Source of the DNA: Rhodotorula mucilaginosa
Lineage: Eukaryota; Basidiomycota; Microbotryomycetes; Sporidiobolales; Sporidiobolaceae
Assembly (NCBI GenBank): GCA_034406715.1
Contig: CP137878.1
Coordinates: forward strand, 186,001 to 250,000
Length of the DNA: 64,000 bases
Direction of reading: 5' to 3'
This document shows positions 10,980-20,469 of this stretch, one piece after another (positions within the stretch are counted from its first letter, which is position 1; every line of letters starts with the position of its first letter). The notes beneath the pieces were generated by a model, which saw only the letters and a list, made by a program, of their open reading frames with translations, did not search any database and was not told the DNA's origin. The translations under genes were made by a program, and so were the position numbers.

Positions 10980-13900
10980 CTATCCAGAAAGAGGGGGGTC
11001 TGCTGGCGGCGAGTAGAGCGAGTCGAATCGCCCCGAGTTGGCAAGGAAGCGGAGAGTCGCCTTGGTGGCGGAGGGGTCGCTGAGCAGGAAGGCGATGGGT
11101 GGGAGGGTGGGCTTGCGAAGTTCTGAGAGGAGGGTGGCGCGAGGAGCGGCGTAGAGAGGGCAGAGGAGGAGGAAGTGTTCCCGGGACTCAACTTCTCCGC
11201 ACTCGCACAGTTCCTTGTCCGGATCAAAGTGCGCGCGGTAGGCGCCAAGGTCGCATACGCCGGTGCGTAGTCGGGAAAGCAGGGTCGATTGCCGACGGGT
11301 GAGCTGAGCATGGAATCGAGAGAAGGAAGGGCCGGGAGGGGATCTGGCGATCGCGCGAAGACCGGCGCCGGTCGTTGCTGCAGACCATTCCTTGGCCCAT
11401 TGCTGGTGGAGAGCGGCTCGGTAGCTAGCCCATATCGCCGAGACGCTTCTGGGGAGCTCCCAGCCGCCACCGAGACGTCCGTCGCCGAGGTCGCGGTCTT
11501 GCGTTGAAGGCGCTCGGGCGGCGATCCGACGAGTCGTCATTGCCAAGTCGCCTCTCCTGCCTCCTTCCTCGTACTCGCTGTCGCCACCATCGCTGGAGGA
11601 CGACTCGCTGACGGCTTTAGGGTCGAACGCCATGGCCCTGAGTCCCCGTCTTGCTTTCGCCCGCTTCTCGTGAGCGGTTGTCGACTTTGCTAGCGCACGA
11701 CCCGCCTCCTCGACGGCCGACTTCGCCAACTCGTCGGCTTCCTCGTTGCCGTCGATGCCGATGTGACCGGGAACCCAGTGCACGACCACGCGAACCTGAG
11801 GGTGAGTCTCCTCCATTGAAATGAGCGAGTTGCGGATCGCGAGGCGGATTGTTTGGCCGGGCGAGGGTCGGGGGTCAATCGGGCGCTGGACGGCAGAGAG
11901 GTTATCAGCGAGGATGTGGAGGGCGTTCTCTTGGTTGGTGGGCATGAAAATGGCGGCGCTGCTGAGGGCAATACGCAGCCCTTCGAGCTCTCCGTCGTAG
12001 ATCCCGAAGTGCTGACCCAGCTCTTTCCTCCTCGCAGCCTTCGCCTCCCTTCCTCCTTCCACCGTCACCCTGAACGCCACGCCGGCGCCAGCGATCCCCT
12101 CCATCAGACTTCCATCAGAGAAGGCAACCACATCACCCTCGATGCGCCCCTCGAGCATCGTCATCAACGCCTTCACCGCCTCCTCTTTGCTCGACGCGAT
12201 TCGCACTTCCAGTGACCTTGGCGCCTCTGACCACGGTGCGACGGCATGGGGAAGCAGGGTTTCAACGCGGGTGAGCGGAGCGGCGACTGGGCCAAGCAGG
12301 TCGAGGGCGCGGTGGAGTGGGGATGGGTGCGTTGGTGACTTCTCGGCGCGTGCGAGGGCAAGGCGGGGGGCTATCGGGTTCGAAGGCGGGGCGGCCGCTG
12401 CGCGAAGGGCGAGACGGGCGAGGGCGCTTCGGAGGCGGAGTCGAGTCGGCAGTAAGTTGGCTTCGACTTCCATCGCGGCTGTCGAGTCTGACCTAAAGCA
12501 CCCTGTCACCAGCACGAGCGCAGCTCGGTGAACAGCTTCCACCACCCGTACCTTCTTCCCTTCCTCACGCCTGCCTCCCTTCGCCGGCTCGAACCACGCC
12601 GCCGCCGACCAGTCGAGCCGGGGGAGGACGATCGCGCGGGCGAGTTGGACGGAGTGGTGTCGGCGGAGGAAGCCTCGGGCGCTGCAGAGCAGACGGATAC
12701 CCGTCAGCGCAACGGAGGCCTTGCTTGCGCAGGCGGCGACGTGTTTCTCGAAAGTGAGTCGCTCGTCAATGATTGTGCCGAGCATCGTGAGTGAGGGCGA
12801 CCAGGGGATGGGAGTACCGGCGAGGACGACATCAGGCGGATCCGCTGACACCTTTCTGTTGTGCGGCGCATACAGAACGGCGTCGCTTTTGGAGGGCTCG
12901 AATTCCGACAGGTGAGTCTTTGACCAGTCTTCGAGCGCCGGCATGAGCTGGTTCGCTCGCGCGACAGCAGCTTCCGCTGACTTGCCCCAAACGAGTAGGT
13001 TGATGTCGTCGATCCAGCCGAGCGCCATCGACGTCGACGTCTGCAGCGCAGCCAGCGCCGGCGCGTTGTAGAAGAGATAGAGGATTGGGCTTAGAGGTGA
13101 GCCCTGCGGTAACCCGCTCTTCCACTCGACCGGGCCGGAGCTGACGCCCTCGAGTCGCAGATCGCACGTTCGATCCGTCATGAAGGAGCGAATCCACTCG
13201 ACCACGCGTGCTGGTAAGCCCTTTCTTCCGAGTCCGTTGCAGAGCGCGTCGGTGTTGACGCTCGGGAACGCCTTTGCGACGTCGAGCGCGACGCCAACGA
13301 CGACATTGCCGTCCCTCCACTGACGCTTGATCTCGTCAACGAAGCAGACAACCGACTCGTCAACCGACCGACCCTGCCGACCGCCGAAATGCTCGGGCGG
13401 GAGCAGTTGATGCCGTTCTGCAAGGTACGCGAGTCTGCGCGCAACGATCGATTCGAGAATCTTGGCTGACGTCTTCTCGAATGCGATCAGCCGATACGCC
13501 TTCGCTAGCGAATAGTCCGGTTTTTTCGGCTTTCGCAACACGACGCCGACCGCGTCTCGCCACGACCGCGGGAGGTGGCCGAGACGGAGCGAGGCGGCGT
13601 ACAGCGGCAAGAGGCGGAGTCGGAGCGACGGCCAGAGATGCTGAAGGACGACAAAGGGTACGCCGTCGCTACCCGGGGCCGAGTACGGGCGGGTGCCGAA
13701 GAGAGCTGACTTGACCTCTTCTTCGTGCAGGTCCGGCCAGTCGAGCGTCGGGGTTTCAGGATCTGCTGGTGCGTCCGTGTCCTCGCCGAAACGGGTCAAA
13801 CCGTCTAGGCGAGGAGGAGGTGATACACTAAATGGGATGCTCACTCTCTCGCCTTTTAGGCTTGCAGGGTCTCCGTCGTTCGCCCTTTCCGTCTTCGGCT

Positions 13901-15467
13901 CGCTCACTCGCGCCGACGTCGCCTTTGTCGGCTTTGCCTCCTTTCGACTCGTCGTCGTCGCCTCCTCGTTCGCCTCGCCCTTCGTCCTCGGCCTCCTCTT
14001 GTGCGCCTCGTTCGTCGCCGGCGCCTTCTCCGTCGTCGTTGTTGCAGCGGTTGGATCCCGTTCAACTGCAGGTGCGTTGATTTCCTCGCCGAAACGGGTC
14101 AAACCGTCTCGGCTAATCGGAGGTTGCATACAATAAATAGATGACTGACTTGCACTCCCCGCAGGGTCCACTTGAGGCAGAAGGACCGGGCGCAGCAAGT
14201 CCAGCTTGGCTGCTGGCGAGGTCGCGTAGGTCGTGTTGCCCTCGGCATCGGTGCCAGCTTGGAGCGGCGGTGTCGCAGCTTGGGCGTGAGCTGACCCCAT
14301 CGCTTCCTTGACCTTGCGCCATAGGTTCGACTCGTCGACCGCCTCGATCTCGTTCTTCTCCCACGTCGCCTTCGCACGCCGCATCATCGCCTTTTTCCGA
14401 TTCGCCATCGCCTTCGCCCGCAGCGTCGCCTCGGCCGCATCAGCATCGCCGCGCCTCGATTTCCGCCAGGCGACATTCTTTGCGTTCTTCGCCTCCCGAC
14501 TCGCTTGCGCCAGCTCTTCCGACCACCACGCGTGAGCGAACCGGGAGTGGCGGGGCTTGGAGAGCGGGACTGCAGCGTCGATCGTCGCCCTCAAGGTCTC
14601 GGTGAGTCTTTCTGCTTCAAGGTCGAGGGCGGCGGTGGTGAGCAGGCGATCGGGCGCCGGCAGCTCGGCGGCGAAGCGGGCATACGCCGCTTGGAGCTTC
14701 TCGGGCAAGGCGCGGCGGAAGGATCGCCGGGGCTCTTCAGTCGCCGGCGCAGCCGCCAAGTTGAGCACAAGGCGAATCGGGCGGTGGTCGGACTGCGCGT
14801 CGAGGGAAGCGTCGATACCGCAGCTGACCATCCTTTCCTCCGTCCGCAGGTCGGCCAAGACGAGGTCGTTACAATGGAGCGAGCCGGACGGCGATCGGTA
14901 AGTCTCCGTGCCTGCAGGTAGGAGATGCACGAGGCCGGCGTCGCGGAAGATGCGCGACGCTTCTTGCGCTTCGGGTGTCGGTTCTTCCGCTAACGCAGGT
15001 TCCCATTCTTGATGGTGCAGGTTGAAATCACCGGCCACGACGAGTCTCGCCTCGGTTGGGACGTGTGCGAGAAGATCGCCAAGGCGGCGCACCGACTCGT
15101 TGTGAGTGAGGAGGTGCTCCGCCGAGCCAGCGGCGGGGTTGTATATGTTGAGGATGCGGAGGCGCTGACCGCTCGCGGGGCGCAGGTCGATTCCGCAGAT
15201 ATCGGGCGAGTCGATCCACAGCTGCTCGATCGACGACAACTCGATGCGATCCGAGACGAGCAGCAGCGTGCGGTTTCGGTAAGTTGCCCCCTTTTGATCA
15301 CGAACTGGCGGAGGGAGGAGAATGCGCCAGCCGGGCGTGACCGGCAGGGATGCGGGAGGTTCTTGGAGGAGGAGGATATGCGCGGATTTGAGAGCGGGTT
15401 TTTCGAGGAGGTCTTCGAAGACGGAGAGACTCCGGTGGATATTGTACGAGACAAGATGCACACTCAT
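10980..15467 (-). CDS. LINE copy A ORF2: endonuclease, reverse transcriptase, RNase H, 1,495 aa
   Basis: The enzyme of target-primed reverse transcription. Residues 1-240 are an APE-like endonuclease with the expected N9 (SYNIH), E36 (LLLQEPP), D147/N149 (AGDFNLH) and SDH at 226-228. Residues about 240-570 are a long, partly low-complexity linker with an internal duplication. RT follows: motif A with D near 727 (LDVAKAFPSV), motif B near 787 (GLPQGSPLSP) and motif C near 820 (WIDDIN). RNase H spans about 1110-1255 with D near 1114 (FSDGS), E in YDGELEG, D in LADN and HWVPGHIGIDGNEEADELA. The C-terminal zinc motif is CECGEVESREHFLLLC. All key catalytic residues are present. One residue differs from copy B (T here, M there, just before motif C). 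Confidence 0.95.
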   Translation of the reverse strand: MSVHLVSYNIHRSLSVFEDLLEKPALKSAHILLLQEPPASLPVTPGWRILLPPPVRDQKGATYRNRTLLLVSDRIELSSIEQLWIDSPDICGIDLRPASGQRLRILNIYNPAAGSAEHLLTHNESVRRLGDLLAHVPTEARLVVAGDFNLHHQEWEPALAEEPTPEAQEASRIFRDAGLVHLLPAGTETYRSPSGSLHCNDLVLADLRTEERMVSCGIDASLDAQSDHRPIRLVLNLAAAPATEEPRRSFRRALPEKLQAAYARFAAELPAPDRLLTTAALDLEAERLTETLRATIDAAVPLSKPRHSRFAHAWWSEELAQASREAKNAKNVAWRKSRRGDADAAEATLRAKAMANRKKAMMRRAKATWEKNEIEAVDESNLWRKVKEAMGSAHAQAATPPLQAGTDAEGNTTYATSPAAKLDLLRPVLLPQVDPAGSASQSSIYCMQPPISRDGLTRFGEEINAPAVERDPTAATTTTEKAPATNEAHKRRPRTKGEANEEATTTSRKEAKPTKATSARVSEPKTERANDGDPASLKGERVSIPFSVSPPPRLDGLTRFGEDTDAPADPETPTLDWPDLHEEEVKSALFGTRPYSAPGSDGVPFVVLQHLWPSLRLRLLPLYAASLRLGHLPRSWRDAVGVVLRKPKKPDYSLAKAYRLIAFEKTSAKILESIVARRLAYLAERHQLLPPEHFGGRQGRSVDESVVCFVDEIKRQWRDGNVVVGVALDVAKAFPSVNTDALCNGLGRKGLPARVVEWIRSFMTDRTCDLRLEGVSSGPVEWKSGLPQGSPLSPILYLFYNAPALAALQTSTSMALGWIDDINLLVWGKSAEAAVARANQLMPALEDWSKTHLSEFEPSKSDAVLYAPHNRKVSADPPDVVLAGTPIPWSPSLTMLGTIIDERLTFEKHVAACASKASVALTGIRLLCSARGFLRRHHSVQLARAIVLPRLDWSAAAWFEPAKGGRREEGKKVRVVEAVHRAALVLVTGCFRSDSTAAMEVEANLLPTRLRLRSALARLALRAAAAPPSNPIAPRLALARAEKSPTHPSPLHRALDLLGPVAAPLTRVETLLPHAVAPWSEAPRSLEVRIASSKEEAVKALMTMLEGRIEGDVVAFSDGSLMEGIAGAGVAFRVTVEGGREAKAARRKELGQHFGIYDGELEGLRIALSSAAIFMPTNQENALHILADNLSAVQRPIDPRPSPGQTIRLAIRNSLISMEETHPQVRVVVHWVPGHIGIDGNEEADELAKSAVEEAGRALAKSTTAHEKRAKARRGLRAMAFDPKAVSESSSSDGGDSEYEEGGRRGDLAMTTRRIAARAPSTQDRDLGDGRLGGGWELPRSVSAIWASYRAALHQQWAKEWSAATTGAGLRAIARSPPGPSFSRFHAQLTRRQSTLLSRLRTGVCDLGAYRAHFDPDKELCECGEVESREHFLLLCPLYAAPRATLLSELRKPTLPPIAFLLSDPSATKATLRFLANSGRFDSLYSPPADPPLSG

Positions 15468-17380
15468 TGGCGAGCGGGCACCCTGCGGGCGCGGCGGGCG
15501 GGTTGAGGCGGAGCGGCTGGCGGGGTGCCGTCAAAGTGCAGCTCATCCTCAGAGGACTCGTCGGGGGCCTGGAGCTGACGCCTCGCTTTCTTGCGCAGCT
15601 CGCTCACATCCTCCCGCTCCCCCTCTCTCGCCGCCTTCTTCGCGCTCGGAGTCGACTCATCGCCCGTTTCGCCACCTTCCTCCTTCTCCTGCGCCTCTGC
15701 CGCCATCGCCTCTTCGGTATCGTCCGCCCACGACTTATCCCCTTCCGCTTCGGCTTCTTCCTCGTCGTCGCCAAACCGGCAGCTCGGCAGCTTACGAGGC
15801 GAGACAAGCGGTTGCAACGGCGCCGGTGCGGGCGAGGGCGTGGCAAAGACCATTGCGGACGATTCGGCAGGGGTTGACAAGTCGGGCGCGGGAGACGCCA
15901 TCACCGTCGGGGTCAGGCTGAGATTGCCGCTCCCCATGTCGCCGTACAGGGTGGGCTGCCGCGACGGGATCTGCGAGGCTGACGGGGTTGGGCACGGCAG
16001 CGCGGCTGCGGCTGCGGGGTGCGGCGTCGAGCTGGCGGGATGTCCGCGGCGCGGCGCCGCTCGGGCCGCCGCTCTCTCTTCCGGTGAGTGCGCCCTCACC
16101 ATATCGACGTGGATCGAGCCGTGGCGAATTGCGAGATGGCGCAGCGCGACGAGTGTGCTGACATCTTCCTCGCTCCCCATCTCCACCACATACGATCCGA
16201 CGGTCTTCCCTTCCCTCTCCCTCGTCAACCACCTCGCGGCTGTGATGCCGCTTGCGCCTTCGTCGCGTTCCAGCGCATCCTCGATCGCAGATACGACTTC
16301 GCCCTCGTCGACCGTGACCGGCAGGAAGTGCAGCACTACAGAGCGGCGCCACGACGGGGTCTCGAGCACCGTGCCAGAGTACGCCGCCTCCACAGCCTTG
16401 GTGAGTGCCGTGACGGCAACAGCCGAGCGCGCGATGATGCGGAAGTCACCCGATGCGAGGCGGTCGCAGCGAAGGAGTGCTTCGGGGGCAACAAGGCCGC
16501 TGACCACGTTCCTCAGCGCTGCCAGGACGCGACGCGGTTCGATAGAGCGGAAGGCGTGGTCGGCTCGGAGCGCGGCAAGCCGGAGGGTGTACGCAGTGCT
16601 GGCAGCGACGGGTGCGGTGCGCAGGGGCGGGATCTCGAAGGGCGGGTCAGCGGGCGATGCCGGAGCTGCCGTGAGTGTACGGGCTGCGCCGGCTGCTGCT
16701 GCTGACGCGGCCTGCGCATACGAGGGGCGCACAGGGGCGTTTCCGGCGCGGGGCAGCACGGGCGGAGGGCCTTCCGAGTCCAGCGGGAGGGCGGCAAAGC
16801 GGTTGGAAACCGCAGATTCGAGGGTAGAAAGACGCGTAGAGAGAGTAGAAATAGATGATTTCAGCTCTTGCATCGTCCCTACGACCTCAGTAAGCCCCAG
16901 CGAGTCCAGAGAGGGAGGACTAACCAATGCGCCCGGAAGCGAGTGCGAGACCGCAGCGTTAGCCACAGCCTCTGGAGCGCGGTTGAGCGCGTCTCCACGC
17001 GTCTCATGGAGTACACGCTCGCTTCCGGGCTCTGGGGATTCCCATGTACTGTGCTTCAGCCCGGGAGCACAGGGACGACTCTCCGCGGGCTGGTGGGGGT
17101 GGTCCTTCGCTTTTGCCAACGACGACTCCGGGCCGGCTGCCGCTTCGGCGAGACGCGTCGAAAGGGTTGGGCGATGTATGGTGGTCAGGAGGGACTTTGA
17201 AAGTCCATACTCGGCGAGAATCGGCGTGATGAGGTTTCGGGTGCGGTTCAATGTGGGGGGGTCAAGTTTGCGATGCGATATCTCCAAGTGTAGGCGTTGG
17301 AGAGCGGCGAGGATGGGCTGAGTCGGATCGGAAGAGCTTGCTCTCTGGACTGGTGTACCAGCCGGGGGTTTGGACGCCAT
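15464..17380 (-). CDS. LINE copy A ORF1 protein, 638 aa
   Basis: ORF1 of LINE copy A, expected to be an RNA-binding chaperone-like protein that packages the element RNA. The N-terminal third is low complexity. Around residues 165-195 a heptad-like run (MQELKSSISTLSTRLSTLES) suggests a coiled coil for oligomerisation. Residues about 245-425 form the only globular-looking part, with an alternating alpha/beta pattern (VVLHFLPVTVDEGEVVSAIE) that could be RRM-like. The tail is acidic, then basic. No CCHC knuckle, common in Tad-type ORF1 proteins, is visible. The start is the ATG directly after the 23-nt leader. The stop TGA overlaps the ORF2 ATG in ATGA. Identical in sequence to ORF1 of copy B. 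Confidence 0.93.
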   Translation of the reverse strand: MASKPPAGTPVQRASSSDPTQPILAALQRLHLEISHRKLDPPTLNRTRNLITPILAEYGLSKSLLTTIHRPTLSTRLAEAAAGPESSLAKAKDHPHQPAESRPCAPGLKHSTWESPEPGSERVLHETRGDALNRAPEAVANAAVSHSLPGALVSPPSLDSLGLTEVVGTMQELKSSISTLSTRLSTLESAVSNRFAALPLDSEGPPPVLPRAGNAPVRPSYAQAASAAAAGAARTLTAAPASPADPPFEIPPLRTAPVAASTAYTLRLAALRADHAFRSIEPRRVLAALRNVVSGLVAPEALLRCDRLASGDFRIIARSAVAVTALTKAVEAAYSGTVLETPSWRRSVVLHFLPVTVDEGEVVSAIEDALERDEGASGITAARWLTREREGKTVGSYVVEMGSEEDVSTLVALRHLAIRHGSIHVDMVRAHSPEERAAARAAPRRGHPASSTPHPAAAAALPCPTPSASQIPSRQPTLYGDMGSGNLSLTPTVMASPAPDLSTPAESSAMVFATPSPAPAPLQPLVSPRKLPSCRFGDDEEEAEAEGDKSWADDTEEAMAAEAQEKEEGGETGDESTPSAKKAAREGEREDVSELRKKARRQLQAPDESSEDELHFDGTPPAAPPQPARRARRVPARQ

Positions 17381-17413
17381 CCTCGGTCGAAAAGACCCCG
17401 AGGCAGCAGGCCC

Positions 17414-18371
17414 AACATTGTAAGCGACTTGAGTCGCGTTTCTGGCGGAGCCTGCACCCGCAACTCAGGAATCGAGATTCAATTGTTGACCTGATTCCAC
17501 CCCGACGGACCAACAAGACCGCCATTCAGGTACTACGACTCCATCCACGTGATCGCGCCAGCAGAGTCAATGCGGTTGTGGCAAAAGACCTTTCGACCTT
17601 GTTCTTAGCCTCATCCCCTCTCCTGTACCTCTCGCCCACACCACACTGTGTCCTCTCCCCGCTTTCGAGTCGGTCACCTGGGCGCGCTCCTGGTTGACCT
17701 CACCCACTGGCGCCCATCTTCGCGCCGTCACCACTTCCCCTCCCGGTTGTCTCGCTTTCACCCGTAATCATACGTCGCTCTCACGCCGCCAGGATAGGAT
17801 AGAATAGGATAAATTCCAAGTTTAAAGTCATTCGAGCCTAGAAGAGACTTACGCCGCCAGTCTGCACTCCTCACACGGCTTCGGACTGGCGCTTGCGACC
17901 TCGGCGCCTACAAGGCACATTCCGAACCCGATCGACTCATGTGCGCGTGCGGAGGTGAGCCAGAAACCCACTTGTTCCTTCACTGCCCTCTCTACGCCAT
18001 CCCACGTGCGACCCTCCTTGCCTCCCTCCGACTGAAATCGCTCACCCTCGCCTACCTGCTCAGCGACCCGCGCGCAACAAAGCCAACACTCCGCTTCCTC
18101 GCCGACTCGGGCAGTTTCGACTCGCTCTACTCCCCGCCCTCAGATGACCCGTCTAGTTGAGTTTGCCCTCCACCATACCTCTCCCTACATCCCCCTCTCC
18201 CTCACCCTCTCACATACACCCCTCATTCCTTCCAACCTGATTTTCCTGCCTCAATGAGGAGGTCTTTTATTTGGGCCTCCCCCTCGCTTCCCTCGCTCTG
18301 AGTAGTATCCGCGGTCTACATGGGCTTCTATAGCTCAACATGACTTGGAACGCGAAGTATCTATCTATCTA
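17414..18371. repeat. Remainder of the fourth tandem unit
   Basis: This stretch continues the unit interrupted at 10,760 (position 781 of unit 1 corresponds to 17,421). It carries the unidentified 368-bp stretch, a minus-oriented TATCC-tailed fragment and a LINE C-terminal fragment with its (TATC)n tail. It differs from units 1-3 at a few bases. At two of them (near 17,927 and 18,135) this copy keeps CG where the array copies have TG or GT context, so it looks like the less altered edge unit. After the tail it joins gypsy integrase sequence instead of the next repeat. Confidence 0.85.
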
Positions 18372-18727
18372 GCTGCCGAGGGCGCAGCGCATCTTCAGGG
18401 GGCTCACGACAATATTACCGCCGCGAAGGTCCGACAAGCTAAACGGGCCCACAAGACGTGAGGCAACTCCGCTTCCTTTGCTGTTGTTGACCTTGTCATG
18501 GTCGCCTCAGCAAATTGTCGTTCTCGCTATAATCTAAAGTCCGCAACGGCAACGTCCGAGCTATCAAGCTTTTCGCTCAGTGGGATGGCTCTTACCGCGT
18601 CCTCGCAGCTTGGCCTGCCACCTCGAACTTTCGGCTCAAAGTGCAACTTGATGACTATACTCACCCGATCTTCCATCACTCGAAACTCAAACCCTACATG
18701 CCACACAATCTCACCCTTCACCCTGCT
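18372..18727 (+). mobile_element. Ty3/gypsy fossil: integrase C-terminal part
   Basis: Fragments of translation such as FHHSKLKPY and a preceding WDGSYRVLA-type stretch match the C-terminal SH3-like part of gypsy integrases. It probably belongs to the same fossil element as the array and marks its right flank. It is broken and old, and it ends against a LINE RNase H fragment at 18,728. Confidence 0.75.
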
Positions 18728-19290
18728 CGGCATCGACAGCAACAAGGAGGCCGACGAGTTGGCGAAGATGGCGGTCGAAGAGGCGAGCCGTGCGCTTGCC
18801 AAGTCGACAGCCGCTCGCGAGAAGCGTGCGAGGGCGAGGCGGGGCTACAGGGTCATGGCGTTCGACCCTAAAGCTGCCATTGAGTCGTCCTCCAGCGATG
18901 GGGGCCACAGCAAGTACGAGGCAGGAGCCAAGAGAGGCGACCTTGCGATGACGACTCGAAGGCTCGCCGACCGAACGCCTTCAACGCAACGCGACCTCGG
19001 CGACAGACGACTCGGCGGCGGCTGGGAGCTCCCAGCCGCCGCTGGGAGCTCCCCAGGAGCGTCTCCACTATATGGGCTAGCTACAAGGCCGCTCTCCACC
19101 AGCAGTGAGTCAAGGATTGGTCGACCGCGACGACTGGCGCCGGTCTCCGTGCAATCCACAAATCCCCACTCAGCCGTTCCTTCCCTCGCTTCCACGCTCC
19201 GCTCACTCGGCGCCAATCGACTCTGCTCTCCCAATTGCGCACATGCGTATGCGACCTCGGCGCCTACCGCGCCCACTTTGACCCGGAGAA
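18728..19290 (+). mobile_element. LINE fragment: end of RNase H to near the ORF2 C-terminus
   Basis: The translation starts in the RNase H end (GIDSNKEADELAKMAVEEAS) and follows ORF2 of the intact LINEs through RRGYRVMAFDPKA, the SSSSDGG linker and on to the TSAPTAPTLTRR-type out-of-frame end. At 19,290 it stops against the (GGATA)n tract, which is the tail of a minus-strand SINE-like insertion. It is a diverged internal scrap, joined on the left to a gypsy integrase fossil. Confidence 0.8.
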
Positions 19291-19375
19291 GGATAGGATA
19301 GGATAGGATAGGATAGGATAGGATAGGATAGGATAGGATAGGATAGGATAGGATAGGATAGGATAGGATAGGATA
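19291..19375. repeat. (GGATA)17 microsatellite
   Basis: Seventeen perfect GGATA units, 85 bp. On the minus strand this is the (TATCC)n tail of the SINE-like element that follows. It is the longest such tail in the window; other copies have about 2 to 6 units. Confidence 0.95.
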
Positions 19376-19494
19376 AATTCCAAGTTTAAAGTTGCTCGAG
19401 CCTAGACAACACTCATGTCAATTGGGGACACTAACTAGAGTGAGCCACCAAACCAGCTACCTGGGGGAGAGGGTAGCAGAAGCGAGGGAGAGGT
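19376..19494 (-). mobile_element. SINE-like element body (minus strand)
   Basis: On the minus strand it reads a pyrimidine-rich leader, TAGCTGGTTTGGTGG, CTCACTCTAGTTAGTG, CTAGGCTCGAGCAACTTTAA and then the TATCC tail. The same order occurs at 20,470-20,547 joined to 27,208-27,280. TAGCTGGTTTGG resembles a pol III A box and GGCTCGA resembles the first half of a B box, which suggests a tRNA-derived SINE. A 3' end of a coding LINE family is the alternative. The 5' limit is uncertain. Confidence 0.55.
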
Positions 19495-20334
19495 TGTAGC
19501 AGCCAAAAAAGAGAGAGCGCTGATCGCCTCTGCGCACGTTTCGCGGAGTTTCGCACGCGAGAAGTGCTTGATCGTTACGATGCCTCGCGCAACTCGCTCT
19601 CCTCCGTTCCTCACGATCCGCTTCGCTTGCTCGCGATGACGAGACCGCCACACTGCTCAGATGGCCGCCTACGCTTGCCTGGTGTTGCTGACGCCTACGC
19701 TCCTCTTCCGCCCGTCTGCGGGTCTGACTCCGCCCGCTCGCACCCCCGCCCACCCCCTCCACGTCAACCTCGATGCCACTTCCCCTGCCGCCATCACTCA
19801 AGCCAGCTCCGGCTGTACGAGCGCCCATCATTTTCGCTTCTTTCAACAAGACAAGCCTCCCGGAATGACCTGCGCCGTGCCTCGCCTTGCTCCACCTCGA
19901 GTTGCCCGCCGGCGCATTCACCTCGCTCCTGCCCGCCCTCCTTGTGCGTTTGCTGTGCCGGTCTTTGGTGACTCGCTTCCGCCATCTATTCTATGTTGTC
20001 TGTCTTACGGGAGAAGCGGAGGACGTGAGGGCTTGTGCACGGGTTGGCCCGGACAAGGCGAGACGGAAGCTGACTCTTCCCCTTGCTTGCCCCCTCGTCA
20101 CTCCTCTGTCCCTGTTGTAGAGAGCAAAGACTGATAATAAGCTGCATGCTTTGCTGCTGCCCTCCCAGGGCAGAGAGGGATGCAGCTGGCAAGGAGGAGC
20201 TTGCTGCACTTTGGACAAGCGCGGTTACTCGGCTTCTGAGTAGAATGACGGGTCTCTATGCGCTGAAAAGACGCTATCCTTTCTTTCTACAGACTCTGCT
20301 CGAGTCTAGCTCCCTAGAAACGCCTAAATGCACT
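19495..20334. other. Gene-free stretch between the two LINEs
   Basis: About 840 bp of GC-rich DNA with open frames in several phases but no recognisable domain, splice pattern or repeat shared with the rest of the window. It may be unrecognised transposon sequence. Confidence 0.5.
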
Positions 20335-20436
20335 GTAACGGGACTCGTAACGGGATGCTAACGGATTTAACGGGGAAACGGGCAATTCCCGTTGCCGTTA
20401 CGCCAAATTGGGGGTTTTCCCCAGTAAAAACCCCCA
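20335..20436. repeat. AACGG cluster and perfect inverted repeat
   Basis: Five forward AACGG motifs (20,337; 20,349; 20,360; 20,369; 20,378) and two inverted ones (near 20,388 and 20,394) lie within 65 bp. They are followed by a perfect 10-bp inverted repeat, TGGGGGTTTT at 20,409-20,418 and AAAACCCCCA at 20,427-20,436, with an 8-base loop. The role is unknown. Confidence 0.7.
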
Positions 20437-20469
20437 TAATCCCTACGGGGTTTTTCCTCCCGCATGTAT

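Larger units (their letters stand above)
10761..17403 (-). mobile_element. Full-length non-LTR retrotransposon (LINE), Tad-like, copy A
   Basis: A complete two-ORF LINE on the minus strand. From its 5' end it has a 23-nt leader that can fold into a hairpin, ORF1, ORF2 overlapping by 4 nt, a 3' UTR of about 220 nt with a 12-base G/C homopolymer, and a short (TATC)n tail instead of poly(A). A 9-bp target duplication (AACATTGTA, 10,752-10,760 and 17,414-17,422) flanks it, with 10 extra bases (17,404-17,413) between the duplication and the start shared with copy B. It interrupts the fourth tandem unit, so it is younger than the array. An APE-type endonuclease, RT, RNase H and C-terminal zinc motif are consistent with the fungal Tad1 group (inference from domain order). 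Confidence 0.95.

Noticed and set aside
15591-17321. 576-codon open frame antisense to LINE ORF1 (also 20,630-22,360 for copy B)
   Set aside because: It is a GC-bias shadow: low-complexity Ser/Ala/Arg composition, no domain, and exactly opposite a well-supported ORF.
19291-19375. (GGATA)n as a telomere or internal telomeric repeat
   Set aside because: It is the reverse complement of the (TATCC)n tail of a short retroelement found elsewhere in the window with fewer units.
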